Shown piece by piece: positions 31,703 through 44,947 of a stretch of 64,000 nucleotides of DNA; position 1 is the stretch's first letter, and each line of letters starts with the position of its first letter. Made by a program: the position numbers and the translations under genes. This DNA is from Anseranas semipalmata. Lineage: Eukaryota > Chordata > Aves > Anseriformes > Anseranatidae. Where the stretch lies: contig VXAA01003386.1 in assembly GCA_013399115.1 (NCBI GenBank), forward strand, positions 583,059 to 647,058. The letters are read 5' to 3'. The notes beneath the pieces are model-generated. The model made no database searches, had not been told where the DNA came from, and was given only the letters and a program-made list of their open reading frames with translations.

Positions 31703-33671
31703 CTGTGGGGAAGAAAAGAGAGTTTGACAAGAAGGTAGCATGGGCACACAGGATCTATCGCCAAACCTCATGACGTCCAAGCGCTAAAAATAATCTTCAG
31801 TGATGGTTTGACAGACTCCACCATGTGGTCCCAACTGTAATTGTGCCAAAAAAAAGCCATAACGCAAGTAGCCCTGGCCACTGAGTGATTTGCCAGCCTT
31901 CAGGTCTCCGCATGCTGCCAAGCCAGTCGCCAAGCAGCTTCACACCAGCAAAAGCCAAGTCTCTGATTTTTCACACAAACCCACAGCAGCAGGCAGGTCC
32001 TCGAGTAATTGGGTTTCAGCATTGCCAAAATGTGAAAACAAACTTCGCTTTGCTCCCTTCAGGGGAATGTGGATAAGAGTAAAAGCGGCAGCAGCTCCCA
32101 GGAGGGATGTGTTCCCCTCCCAGGAACCCCGTCCTGTCTTTTTCACCACAGCCCTCACAACTGCCACATCTTCCCATTGTGATTAACACAGGAGCACTGC
32201 ACACACTGCAGAAAGCTAAGCAAAAAAAAAAAAAAAAAGGCAGAGAAGATTTTTTTCTTTCCTTAGCACAATTTCTCATCTGTTTTTCCTTCCACTCCAT
32301 GCATTTAACAATGAGCAAGCTGTACAGCCAAGGGAGCATGGTGCACAGCATACAGATAAGTGAGCCCTGTAGATCAAGCAGCATTTAAAGATATATTAAA
32401 TTAAATAAGGTTCCACAATAGCCAATAGTGAGACACTCTGTCTTCTCAAGGGCAGCAGAGCTGTGGAAGATGTGAAGCTTTGCTGGGCTTGAAAAGCAGT
32501 GGGAGCAGCGATGGCATGAAGCTGTTCATTAGTTGGCTACATCTCTCTAGCTAGCTGTTAGCCAGGAGAATGTGGGAGGGACAGGGAGAGCACAGACTGC
32601 TGTCCTTGGCTGCTGTCTGACAGGTTTGTGATCAGCCTGAACTGTCTCAGCACTTGTTTAGGAAATAAGTAAATACTGCTTAAATCCCATTGTCCCCTAG
32701 GTTGTTACATAGCTGATCCCATATCTTATGGGCAATTCCAACATCCACTTTTTCCCTGGTACATCCCAGACCTCTGCTTCCCTCCTGGCAAGCTGAGGCA
32801 GGTGGGGATGCACATGGGACAAACTGTTCTTACCACACTGCTTTCAAGCAAGGGAAGCTGCAAATCAACTGACGCGCTGTTTTCCCCTAGATTCCTAGAG
32901 CTAGAAGCAGAACCAAGGAGTAAAAGCTTCACAGTCATGAATGACTTCCTGCGGTTCCCTCTAATTCTGCACATATTTAACATTCCTGTTTTGTGAAGTA
33001 AATATGGCAACAGACTCCCAGGCAGTGGCACACATGGGTGGTTTTGTCTTTCCGACAATACACGGGGCTGCTGCAGTGCACGGCCCCGAGCCCATGCTTC
33101 CCCTCGTTCTGTCCTCTTGTACAGATCCTGCTCTCTGAGTGCTGTGCAACGCAGCAAGGACATACCTGCAGGCTGGCACTGACTGTTGGGGTTGTTTTAA
33201 TTCAAAGAGCAGTGACAAAGAGCCTCTATGCTGGATTGTTTTCCCATCATTTGCATGCAGAGACGCAAGCCCAAGCATGCTGGAGATGGAGGCACCTCCA
33301 GACCTGTTGCCCTCAGCCACTGGCATTTCCCAGTGCCACTCAGTGGGGGCAGATGCCACAACCTTCCCTTCCAGAAGCGATTTCCTACCCCTCCTGTCTT
33401 CTGCAGCCTGTTAGGGCAGGATCCGCGCTGCCCCAGCCCCAGAGGATGCAGCACTGTAGCGTGGGACCCGCTGGTGCTGCTGCCTCTGATCACAGACCTC
33501 AAACAGAGGTAGGAGGTGAGGAAGAGAAACACCACGCCAGGAAAGCTCATTAAATCACAGAAATCAGCGGGATCAGGACACAGTCCTGTGTCACAGCAGC
33601 CTTTGGAGGCGTTCAGAGCCAGGACGATGTGAGATGGCACGTCCCTCCATCTGCCCGCCCCGGGCACTCAC

Positions 33672-33830
33672 CGATGCTGACCCGCTCCTGGGCCCTCTGG
33701 TCCTTGTGACTTTTCCCAGCATGATGAAGCCAGCAGTGGAGATGCTGCCAACAGTGTTGATAGGTTTCTCTGCTATCTTCTTACAGTCCAGATAGAGTTT
33801 GATCTTGAAGTGGCTCACTGCCACGTGCAC
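33672..33830 (-). CDS. COL20A1: COL20A1 exon: TSPN module part 4
   Basis: The acceptor is CCCACCCAG and the donor GTGAGT, phase 0 to 0, 159 nt. It codes VHVAVSHFKIKLYLDCKKIA and then GFIMLGKVTRTRGPRSGSAS. The DCKKIAEKP segment is characteristic of the FACIT TSPN end. Confidence 0.96.
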
Positions 33831-36235
33831 CTGGGTGGGAAGAGCCAGGTTGGACTTCTGCAGTGGGACACAGAGTCTTTTAAACACACCAATGTCCCAG
33901 GCTGGTGTGGTACAACTCACGGTGTGGTTTTAATGAGCAAATGGACCAAGTGGGCTCAGGAATGTTTCAGTATGTGCTGTGTCTGCTATGCAGCACTGTG
34001 CTCTTCCCTGGTGTTTCCCTGAGGTAGCTCAGCTCTCCTTGGGTGAAGCCTTTCTGGAGTTGCAGTATTAAGTAATTCAGTTCTCAGAACAAGCTGGGTA
34101 ATGAATCTGCCCATAGATACTGATAGAAAGTGCTCATTGCTCATTTGGGTGGAATACCTTTGCTCTGAGGATATAGATGGTCAAAAAAAAAAAAAAAAAA
34201 GAGGGATAAAGTGGCTTTTTCACAAGGCTAGGTTTTCTATTATCATTATTTCCAACAGTCACCAAATCCCAAATTGTAAAAAATACTTGATTTTTCATTT
34301 TTTCCTTGTTATTTAGACCTTAAAAAAAAAAAAAATTGTTCCTGGGGGGAAAGGGAAGGAGACTGCCAGGAAATCTCCCCTCCTCCTCCGCTCTCTCCAT
34401 CCCAGTCCATTCTTGTTAATCAACTCTCTAGCAGTTTCTGTCTTTGTGGGAGGCCAATCCAAATGATACTTCAATATAAAAATCCATTTTGTCCACTAGA
34501 AAAGAGACCCCCAAGGCCTGGGGGGCTTGAGGGCTTTCCTCTTACCCATTTCTAACTCGGTTCTCTGGACTCAACAATAACATATTATGACTGAAGCAGC
34601 TATCCTTGGCATTCATGGAGATGACATTTGGGAGAAAGGAGTATTTTTCTTGTGCATATTTAACACAAAAGAATTACATTTCACAGTTTTCATTCAAGCC
34701 TTTTAGGCAGCAGGTGCTAACATGTGGGCTGACTGATGGACGGGACATTCAGTCCATGCAGCATTTGTCACTGCTTTGAAATCCCTCTGAAAGGAGATTG
34801 AGAAAAATTCATGTCCCTCTAGCCTTCAGTGATCCCCAAATCCAAGTCCTTAGCTCACCATGGGGGAAGGGGGAGCTGTGGTCAGGAGGTTGCAAAAGTC
34901 AAAAATAACCATTTTTGCTTTATTGTGAAGCTGGCTCCAGGTGAGACTCGGGCTGCAGCTGTGGGTCTGATGGGACAGGAGATGCCATTCACTCCCTGCA
35001 GGAGAGGAGCTTATTTGTAAATGCAGGAGAATCTGATCTCTGCACTTGCAGTGCTGAGCATTTTAGACCTGGTGAAGTATCACTAGCAGAACAAAAAAGA
35101 CTTGTATCAATTGGGCTTGATAAGAAAACTAAAGCAAAATTTAAGCAACAGTCCTGGTGAAAACCAGGAAGCAGGGAGGAGCTGGAAAGGCAGAGCCAAA
35201 GGGACCAGACAGCCATCCCCATGGGAAGTCACAGCCTCTTCAACAGGCAGCCCCAGGAGACAGGCCCTAGTTTAGGAAAAAGGAAGCATCTGCAAAAATA
35301 ACAAGCTTTTTGTGGCCAATGAACCTGAAAATAGCGCCCACCCCCAGGTCACTGCTAGTGCCCTTCGTTCCCTCCTGCCTCTGGGCAGAGCTCATCACTG
35401 CCCTCGGCTTTCATGCTGTCCCTGGCTGCCTCCTCTCTGGTATTTCTGCCACCACTTCCACAGACTCCTTTTTGACCCTACAAATGCTTGACCACAAAGG
35501 CACAAAATGCCTGGTTACAAAGGGACCGCTCGCCTGCATGGTTAGGGTTTTAGGTGACTTGAACTAAATTCCCAGATGATGCTTCAGCTGGCAGCAAGTC
35601 TGAGCTTTTCTATGGAACCATGTGCCATGGGGGCCAGCACATCGCACCAGAAAGGAACAAGTGTATATGCCCATAAATAAAGTGGTTAGGAATGAAAATA
35701 ATAAAGGCAAAGGACCTAGAATATTGTGCAATTTGTAAAATGCTCCCATCTAGTAAAAACACATGATTTGTGCAGGGAGGTTATATCTTCAGTAAAGCAT
35801 ATATATGAAAACACATGCTATACAACTAAGTACTGAAATGGCAAATGTACGTCTTTTACAAGGAAGTAATTTAGTATATATTCTGTGTATTTTATTTCTA
35901 CGCCATTTCATGTTACTACCATATATTACATATAAAAATGATGGCCATTATGTGTGATTATAACTTACCAACCCCATTAGCATTTAAAAAATGACTAAAT
36001 GTGCAATGCATTTTAAGAAGCAATCAACATGTGGAAATTGTATTTTGCACATGGGATGAACCTAAACTCTTTACCATTATAAACTTCAGCATACTAAATA
36101 GGTTTGCCGGTTCCCTAGCAATCTGGATGCAAAGTGCTTATAATCACTCCTCACTTTGAACAATACCCATTGATGGCATAATGCTCTCAGTGGAGTGAGA
36201 TCGTGAGCTACATTTCTCCCTCTCTTGATAAGGAC
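33831..36235 (-). other. COL20A1: COL20A1 intron (2.4 kb)
   Basis: No exon or gene was seen. It includes a poly-A run of 18 at 34183-34200 and A/T-rich sequence between 35.7 and 36.1 kb. Confidence 0.65.
34183..34200. repeat. Poly-A run (18 nt)
   Basis: Homopolymer in a COL20A1 intron. It reads as poly-T in the gene's sense. Confidence 0.9.
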
Positions 36236-36345
36236 CTTATGAAAGCTCCCATAGAATATCTTCTTCACTTCCTGTTGGTCAAAGGAGACTTCCTGTAAAT
36301 CAGCCTTGTAGTCATGATTGAAATAGGTCAAGGATTTCTTACTGG
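36236..36345 (-). CDS. COL20A1: COL20A1 exon: TSPN module part 3 (weak donor)
   Basis: The acceptor is TTTCCCTGTAG, phase 1 to 0, 110 nt. It codes SKKSLTYFNHDYKADLQEVS and then FDQQEVKKIFYGSFHK. The donor that keeps homology with human (GSFHK then VHVAV) is AAG/GTCCTT, a poor match to consensus. A second GT (GTAGCT) 24 nt further on at 36211 is also in frame. Confidence 0.9.
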
Positions 36346-36743
36346 CTACAGGGAAAAATAGGACAAATAACAACTTAGAATTAAAAGAGAATTTGATTTC
36401 ACCAACATATTGAACCATAATACATAAATAAGCTTAAACATTGTGAAAGACATCATATGTTATAATCAAATATTTCCAAACAAAGGAAAATAAAAATAAC
36501 TGGTAAAAATAAAGAATATGTTACAAGTAGAATAAAAATGAAAACACACCTTTTAATTGCATGGGGAAGCATTTAAGATGTGCTGTTGGCAGCAACAAAC
36601 AACAAAGCTTCCTGAAAACTGCTTGCTGTATAACAAAACCAGTAAACCCACAAAACTTCCCAAGTGCATACCAAAATGAGTTCTGCTGCCTGCAGAAATG
36701 TATGCAAATACCTGAATTTAACGTATTCAACATGAAACCTTAC

Positions 36744-36886
36744 GGTCAAGGTTAACACCAAGGAGGGGCTGGAAGTCCTCGTCTGTTATTTGCCACACGG
36801 CGAAGGGCTCCTTGGGGGTCTCGGGCAGGAGGCGCAGGAGGATGGTGATGGTGTGCTCTGGTGGGATTGCGAAGAGGTGGACGTCG
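36744..36886 (-). CDS. COL20A1: COL20A1 exon: TSPN module part 2
   Basis: The acceptor is CTCGTTTCAG and the donor GTAAGG, phase 2 to 1, 143 nt. It codes DVHLFAIPPEHTITILLRLL and then PETPKEPFAVWQITDEDFQ. The phase-2 join (AG plus C) makes Ser. Confidence 0.96.
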
Positions 36887-38256
36887 CTGAAACGAGACAA
36901 GCCGAGGAAGCATCAATGGCTTAAAGCAGTAAATGCCAGCAGACAACATCCTACAGACAGGGTTTACCTGTCACGTTTCTTTGGCAGGATAGCCTAGAAA
37001 AGCTTCTCCCATGGGACTCGAACGTGATACACCACAAGAGAGCCCGGCCCTATTTTGTGCCTCCCTTTCAGGCTGTCGAAGCCTGAGCTGAGTGCTGAGC
37101 ACACGCTGTGAGGCCCTTGAGGACCTTCCCCTCGTGCCATGGGGGAGGCCATTCAGCAGTCAGTGTCGGTCCAGCACTGCCAGAGCTGCCTCAGGGAGCG
37201 CCTACAACGCAGCAAGTGCAGCCTTATGCTTTTCAAAACAAAGCTTACAAAAGATCAAACATCCTGCCAGGCTCCAAGCATCCTCTTCAAAAAAGGAAGA
37301 GGAATGGTGATCATGTACCATGGGGTTAATCTTTAAGTCTTGGCAGAAATCAATAGAAATGCCCTTGAGGGATAAGCACAGAGCCCCCAGAAAGCACCCT
37401 CCGTGTCCCCATGCCCCAGCTGCAAAATCTGGGCTCATGAGCATGCAGCGAAGCCCATCAGCAGCCTCTGGCATGGCCCAGCTTCCTCTGCAGCCGCCTC
37501 CAAGCTCCTCAGGGAGCGCTGGGCAGAACAGCAGCGAGAGGATGCAGGGAGGCAACAAGGAAGGTCAAATTGGTTATGCCTGAAATACATCTGTAATCTG
37601 AAACAAGGCACATTTGCATGGGCATATACACAACTCATCAAGCATCTTTTCAGGTCTGATTCATAAGTAATGTCAGCTTCTTAATTCTCTCTCTGCTTCT
37701 GATGGTGTAATATCCTTGGTATACATACCAGCTGAAAAAAAGGATTTGCTCATAATTTTCCAAGTATTTATACCAAAGTGCTCTCTGAATCTCCCCCATT
37801 CTGTGTACTTTAAGAAGCTTTGCTTCTTTAACTAAGATTAAACTGAGCCAGTGCCTCGGTAATTAGGCTTTAAACAAAGTAGCACTGAATGTCAAGAGTC
37901 AGATCATTCCTGATTTATTATCATAAAAAATGAGTGAGGTCATGGGAGCTGCCTGGCCCCCCGGGACCCTGCGGAGAAGCCTCATACACAACAAACAGGG
38001 TCAAGCCACAACCCTCAGTGGTTATTCCTTCTCATCAGTAAAGATCAAGCTGCTGAAAGCAGCTAGGAGACAAATATTTTCTAAAGCAAATCTCTGTCTC
38101 CAAACCAGAGATGCTGGGAGGAGGGACTGAAGATGAAAACTTGACCTCAAACTGCCATCACCAAAGTGTGCATGGTTGTGGGCAGAACGCCTAAAGAATC
38201 ATGCAGTGTCTATACATGACAAAACCCGTATGTCCATCACAGCAACTAACACTGCT

Positions 38257-38258
<2 letters not shown>

Positions 38259-38287
<29 letters not shown>
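38259..38287. repeat. Poly-A run (29 nt)
   Basis: The longest homopolymer in the window, 348 nt past the TSPN exon 38635-38773 in the gene's direction. It is likely length-polymorphic. Confidence 0.9.
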
Positions 38288-38289
<2 letters not shown>

Positions 38290-38634
38290 GATTTTGTAAA
38301 ATGGAAAACCCTCACCATGTGAAAATTTTGGGCTGCATAGAAATGAATAAAGAATACTAGTGTTGTGTCCTCTTAATTTCTGTGGGATATATTCCATACT
38401 CATCTTGAGGCAAGTCCAAGGTTAATTTCTTGATATATTAAGGAAAAATATCTGGCATTCTTTTCAGCCTACCTATGGTTCAATTTAGCTTATCATCTTT
38501 ACAATTAAATTTTGAAGTTGCCGATGGGGCTTCATCATTCATACACAAATCAGTGATCTTCCCTTGTGAGCACAGCTAATGTGTATGCATGAGACCAACG
38601 ATGCACATGATGCTGGTCGCAGTGCCGCTCCCAC

Positions 38635-38773
38635 CTGGTCCTCTGGGTAAGCTGAGTGTCTCTGAACAGGGTGAAGGTACGGGAACCACTAAATATGAAT
38701 GGCTCCATAGCTACGCCTTTAATGGAGGCATATTCCTTCTCTACTAAGCCAAACACTTCCATCATATCAAATC
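38635..38773 (-). CDS. COL20A1: COL20A1 exon: TSPN/laminin-G module part 1
   Basis: The acceptor is TCTGTTCCAG and the donor GTGGGA, phase 1 to 2, 139 nt. It codes GFDMMEVFGLVEKEYASIKG followed by VAMEPFIFSGSRTFTLFRD. This is the start of the thrombospondin-N-terminal-like domain typical of FACIT NC3 regions. Confidence 0.96.
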
Positions 38774-41700
38774 CTGGAACAGACAAAGAAAAGCAGAAAA
38801 GTAAGGGTTAGAAAACAGTGCCAAACAATTGGGATGGCAGAGCAGGTAGAATGAGCTTCTGGCTAGCATGGAGACAGCAACAGGAGAAAAGGCCACAGCA
38901 GGAGGCATCAGCAAGGCTGTGCAGACACTAGAAACCTGGAGCATATTCCACAAGTGGCAGCCAAGGAAAACAGTTTGTGTCTGTACCCTCTGCATACAAT
39001 TGCTGTAATCGCCTCTTGGAGAAGGGTATACTAAAGATGGAGACTTCCACGATTTTGTTTTCAAATCTTCAGAATGAAAAATGAGTGAGAAATTACTCAA
39101 AAAAAAAATCCTTTTCAAATAGATGCAAAAATATTATCTTCAAAAGACATGGAATCAGTCCAGTAATTGCTGGCAGGAAGAGAGAATTATTTCTGCTCTG
39201 AAATGCCATATATGTAAGAGTCAGAAAAAAAATGGGAAAGAACTTTAAAATATGAGCATTTCCATTTCTCTCTATTTTCATGAGGCACCCAGAAGTGACC
39301 TGCCTTATGCGGTCTACAGAGGTTCTCCCCTGACATCTCTGACATCGCCTCTCCAGCTCAAGCAGCTTCATCTCACTTTCCTGGCGCATCATTAAAGCTC
39401 TGAGTCATTTTCTCATTTCAGTTTTCTGTTCAGTAAGACAAGATCTTGCAATTGGGATTCTTTTTTTAGTTTATCTGAGTTTGCAGCAGGCTGGGATGAA
39501 GGAGATAGCTCATTCTCCAGTAAACGGAAGGGCTACAACTTCATTACAATGTGTTTTTTTCAGCCTGGATTCCCTCACCTGTTCACCATTTACTGTCCAC
39601 AGTTGCTCAGCTTGAGTTGTTATTTTGCATGGAGGTTGGTCCAGGGTGCTCTTTTTTTTCCCCTAACACTACTAGGGCATTTTCCAAAAGAAATAACCTA
39701 CTTGAGAGCCATTTATGTCTAATATGGGGCTTCCAGCACTGGAATTTCATTAAAACATGCATGAAACACAATAGTGTAAAGACAGAAAACAAAGCTCAAT
39801 TCACAATTATAATCACATTGTAACATAACCGTATTGTTATTACAATGTGAATCTGTCTTGCAGTGATTTCAGTGAGCGGCTAAGGAAAAGGGCTACTCCT
39901 GCCACCTTTGTCAAGGAGGATCTGAATAAGTAGAGGCCAACGTTTGTTGTAGCTTTGTGATTTGATTGCTTTGGCTTCTGCATGTGTAGGTAGGGCAAGA
40001 GCACTTGGGATCCTCCCGGGTAGGGATGCACATCCCTGTGGGGGTCAGTGGTGGCAGCTGAGCACACAGTAAAGTGACTTGTGCATGGAGTAACAGCCCC
40101 TCCCGTGAGTAATATGCAAGTCAGCGTGCTGCAACCCAGTGCAGCTTTATCCCCCAGTGCTCTTTTTGCTGTCTATCCCATTTGGTCCCATCCCATTGCA
40201 TACTTCTAATTTTGCGTTTTCACCAGAGCAAGGAAATGAGCAGTCTGCCCCATGCCCCATGTAGGCACCTTAAGCAACACATTCATTCTCTGTCCTGCAC
40301 CTTATTAATAATTATTCACATAAAACCAGATTGTTTGAGCAGGCAAGACAGACCCATGCAATAATAGCCCAAGCCCTGATGGGAAGAGCAATCACCCCAG
40401 ATCCAGACAAGAACAAGGGTCAAGTCCCTGCCAGAGCAGCAGTTTAACCCATGTCTTCCATATTCTATAAATACACTCCAGCCGTTCAGCTTGGGGCAGT
40501 AACTGTCTTTGTTCCTGTCCCTCAGCCTGAAAAGTGGTCTTCACTGTCAGCATTTGAAGGGTCTCGGGTCTTACCTGATAAAGGCCATTTTCCTATTTCA
40601 TTCTCAGACTTCTCCCCTTTCCCTCAGGACAGGGAAACCATTCTCCCCTGCTCAGCTGTTGCATATTTCTCAAAAAACAAGATCAGGTATTGTTTGCACA
40701 TTCACCGCCCAGCACCACACGGGCTTGGTATGATACTGTACCTCGTGTGGAACCTGCAGCAGAGCTGATGGTGGGGCAGGCTGTGGGAAGAAAATAAAAG
40801 GGGAAAAAAATAGGGAAAAAAGAGAGTAGGGGATTACCAAAAGAAAATGAACACGATTCCTCTGGGCTGAGCAATGGAAAACACAACAAAACACAGTCAA
40901 TATTACAACATCACGCAGCTTAATTCAGTCTGGCCTTGAACCTTGTTTAGATATATGGAGAGAGGTACAGAATTTATGTTTATGCAGACATAAAGGTTCT
41001 TCCTTGTCTTGTTCATCACAAGTAAAAATATTGTCTTTCATCATGAAACATCTTCATGATCACTTTCTTTTGACTAAATCACCTAGCACCTTACAATATG
41101 AAATAAAAGGGAGCATCATGTTCTGCAAGCTTCTTTTTAAAAACAGACATCAAAACACTTAAAAAAAATTTTTTTTTGAATAGTGCTTTTACTGAAACAT
41201 GCATATTAGTGGTGTTGTAAAATAAAGAAACATATCCTCAGTTCCAAATGTTGTACCTGAACCTAAAATACACTTAGTAAAAATTCATGCATCAACCTGA
41301 TTTTTTTAAATAGCCAGAAAGGGAGGAAAGATACTTTGGAAATGCACTTTGACATGGTATAAGACATGACTTTGTGTCATTGCACACTACAATTACACGT
41401 ATCCATATAGTATTGCAAGTTTTTTGCTCTTCTTCATGTTTCAGAAACATAAAGAGTTTTGGAAAAATTTTGCAGGTCCCCTTTCAGAAATTCCCTTGAT
41501 GAATCCTCTAAAATGCCACAGGGCAGGAAGCCAAATCAGGGGATGCTGGGGAGAACAGGCTGTAATGTGAGGCTCCACGGTTATGAGCTCTCTCCATTTA
41601 AATGATTTGGGTAAGGGAGTGTTTTAGAAAACAGTGCACGAATTCTACTTTCAGTTATCTTCTGCAATTTAAATCCCAGGCCATGGATGCCAGATGGAGC

Positions 41701-43666
41701 TGGGACAAAGGGAATGCTTGACGCAAAATGAGAAACGTCCCTGAAAATCAAGGACACTTGACGAGATGGGTTATTTCATAAGTGATTTCTAGGTCATCAG
41801 TATAATAGAATCTAGCTGATCATTATACTGAGGCTTCATTATAACCCTTATATTGCTATTTTTACATCAGTGCCATTTCACACCTCATCAGAAATGCAGG
41901 GCCTCCAATTGTCCATACCCAACTTTTGTTAAAAGGTGTAAAAAATTGAAAGGTGGTGTCCCATCCTCCCCATGGCACATGAGCTTCCTAAGTCTACAGG
42001 AGTTTCAATGCAATTATTCTTAATCAAGTCATGCAGAAAAAGAAAGAGCATCCACAGCAAAGACTTTGATGGTCATGGGACTGCTAAATCCAAGAGTTAT
42101 CCCATGACCTCCATTATCCAACCAAATATGTGAGTTTACACACATATACCATAACTCCCATAGAATTGAGTATAAAACTACTAAAGAGATCTATAGAAAC
42201 ATTAAGAAATCAGTTAATGAAACTTAAGCCTCAAAACAGCCTCTTTGAAAGTGAACAGCCCCTGGTTGTGAAGCAATATCCTGCAGGCACAATGATCCCA
42301 CTTACGTCTACAAGCCATACGTCTGCTCTTTTCCTCCCCCTTACAGAAACCAAACAGCTTTCCAAAAGCAAAGCATTGCTCAGAATTAAAGCATGATGAA
42401 GAAAATAAATTTCCCTCCAAAATCATATAAACAGACCATAGTCTTGCCCATGTACCAGGTATCTGTCTTCCTTGCTTGGGAGTCAGGTCCTTCTGACCCT
42501 CGCCCAGACCCCCAGTGGCTGTCTCATTGGCGCCCTGGCAGTCCTCACCTCCTTCCCAGCACTTGGGTTGCTCACAGTTCTTTGATCTGGCAATGCTCAG
42601 CTTAGACAAAGCATATCAGAGTCAGGGTAAAAGAACCCTGGCACTGACAGGTTGCACTTCTGCTTTGAAGATTTTTCCTAGGCTTCCTGGCCTAGGATTC
42701 CTGCTGTCTTGTTGTTCTCTTTGCTTTTTGTTTTTTTCCCTAAGTCCCAGCCGAAGGCAGTTACTCACTGCACAACAAACATCCACCCCTGCAACACGCC
42801 AGACCAGTTCTCTCAGTAACTTGGTTACATAGCAATATTTGAGTCTTTTACTGCACATTCAACAGTTTTGCCAAAATTATTACATATCATTTCCACCTCT
42901 TCAAAGAGTAATTATTTTATAAATCACACAGAATTTAATACTTCTCCTGTTGTTTTTTCAGCGATCATAGCCATACGTGCTATAATAAATTCTACGTCAA
43001 CCTTATGGGATGATTGTTTTCTACATGAAAATTCACAGGACTTTTCCTCTGTGATCTGAACACCTGTACAGTGCCTCAATAAGCCACTTGAAAACTGAGT
43101 CTGATATTTTCTTTGTGGAGAACAAACAAATGTTCTCATCTAATCTGCTTCACTCTCCCTTTTTGGCTTCCCTCAATAAATTTTAAAGCTGAGGTTTTGT
43201 GTTTTTTGAGGTTTTGAATCATTTCAAACACACACACAAATGCATTAATGGCACAATATCTGTATTCTAATATTTGCTTCTTAACAGCTTTTTATAACCC
43301 TGTTAATTCAACATCTCTCGCTAGTCCACTTCATAGTTTGCTTTATATCAGCCAGGAGAACATATGCTCATTAAATTTAATCAGGGACTTTACAAGGAAC
43401 TTTAATTTAAAACATGTCATCATTCTCTTTGCTCCATTTTGGTCAAGTTGTGTAGAAAACCTTTAAATATCCTATCGGTCTCTTTACTGAATGAGCCTGC
43501 TTTTAAGGTTATGTGGTTCCAGGCTCTCCTTGGACAGATTGGCAGTCCCCCGAGGAGTCTGTCAAGAAGTAACATACCAGCTCCTGCCTGTCCTGAAGGA
43601 CCCGTGCTGCATGATGTGTTACTGAAAAAAAAATACCAAAGCCAGGCTTTATAGGAGGTGATTTAC
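38774..43666 (-). other. COL20A1: COL20A1 intron before TSPN (4.9 kb)
   Basis: No exon was recognised. It holds an inverted repeat at 39814-39849 and ordinary A/T-rich sequence. Open frames near 40.7-40.9 kb lack domain similarity. Confidence 0.65.
39814..39849. repeat. Imperfect hairpin, 14-16 nt arms, 6-nt loop
   Basis: CACATTGTAACATAAC (39814-39829) faces GTTATTACAATGTG (39836-39849). The right arm is the reverse complement of the left except for two missing bases. No larger element or coding potential was recognised around it. Confidence 0.7.
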
Positions 43667-43723
43667 CTTCTGTTTTAGATGGAACGAATCCTCGTATTGA
43701 AGGCAGTTTAGACATCACAGGAG
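43667..43723 (-). CDS. COL20A1: COL20A1 exon: short linker before the TSPN module
   Basis: The acceptor is TTCTCTTTCAG and the donor GTAAAT, phase 1 to 1, 57 nt. It codes APVMSKLPSIRGFVPSKTE. It has good splice sites and the right phase on both sides, but no domain, so support is splice logic only. Human collagen XX as I recall it has a Cys-containing linker of similar length here. Confidence 0.75.
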
Positions 43724-44022
43724 CTGAAAGAGAAAGTAATGTACAAGTGAGCTCTGTTGTCCAGAACTGTGACACTTGGCTCAAGACCTGTATGATCATC
43801 AGCCCTTCTTACTCGTCCTTGAATTGCAAATATCACATGGGAGGAGTGCAGAAACTGGGGCAGGATTTTCCCTTTTCCAGGTTAGCAGTCCACCCTGCTG
43901 GGCAAAACCCTGGCCCCAGCCACAGCCCAGTGCAAGCGAGGACATCGCTGCCCTTGTAGAGATTACTTCAAGACTAAAAGATGACAGGTAATGAAAATGC
44001 ACATGCTGATGGATTCACTCAC

Positions 44023-44152
44023 CTGTCCGACCTGTTGCAGACGTGCTCTCGCTCTCTCCTGTGTAGTGGATGGCTGAAACGATCACTCTGTAGGCTCGAT
44101 CAGGCAACAGCGACTGCAAGGTCACGCTGCTGCTTTTCCCAGAAGCCATGAT
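44023..44152 (-). CDS. COL20A1: COL20A1 exon: FN3-6, second half
   Basis: The acceptor is CCTGGCTGTAG and the donor GTGAGT, phase 0 to 1, 130 nt. It codes IMASGKSSSVTLQSLLPDRA and then YRVIVSAIHYTGESESTSA, ending the last FN3. Confidence 0.95.
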
Positions 44153-44804
44153 CTACAGCCAGGTGGAAAAAAGAACTCAACATTTGGGCAGGCTTCCCAT
44201 TATAACTCTTATTCACACCCTGGGGTTACACTGAGGGTTTCTAGCAGTGAGTCCTAGGACATCAATGCTCAGGGCATCATCCTCACTTTGCTCAGGCAAT
44301 GGTAAAAGGAAACCGAGGAAGCTTGGCTATGCATTGCCATCAGACCGGTCACATCCAGGGGAAGAGCATTTCCCTGTGTAAAGACCCTTATACCTGTTGC
44401 AGATGGGTCAAAATATCCTTACAACATGGTAACCAGTGTGGGTTGGAGAAACACATCTGCATTTTAAAAGGTTAATATTTAACCTCCCCAAGTCAGAGGG
44501 CAGTAGACTTATTCTCTAACACTCTGCCTCTGAGAATTCCCCACCCTGGTTGAGGGAGAGGAGAAAGCCGTGTTTTTAGCAGTTTTGATGGACAAAAATA
44601 ACCTAATCACAAGGAAACCTGGAGGTCTTCTTCAGAAAGCAACACGCCAGCAAGTCAGGGGAAGAGATTTGGTTTTGTACTCTGGCAAACCAGTTACCTT
44701 GAGGGCAAACCCTACTGGAGTGAGCAGGGCTCCCTTGGCTGAGAAATTGTCCCCATGTCCCTCTGCTCTAGTGCCTGTCACCTGCAAAGGAGCTGAAGAC
44801 TTAC

Positions 44805-44947
44805 TGTTTGCTGAGCACTGGTATCAGAAACAGGGCTGTAGGTGATTTTGTAGTGCTGTATGCGGCCCTCAGGGGGCTTCCAATGGACCTGGAGGCTGGT
44901 GGGGCTCTCGGAGTCGATGAAGAGGTTGGTGGGTGGGCTCCGGGAAT
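44805..44947 (-). CDS. COL20A1: COL20A1 exon: FN3-6, first half
   Basis: The acceptor is CCCCGGCACAG and the donor GTAAGT, phase 1 to 0, 143 nt. It codes RSPPTNLFIDSESPTSLQVH followed by WKPPEGRIQHYKITY. Confidence 0.95.

Noticed and set aside
40670..40900. Hydrophobic open frames in the intron before TSPN, considered as a missing exon.
   Set aside because: The exons at 43667-43723 and 38635-38773 join in phase 1 without it, and no homology to collagen XX linkers is seen.
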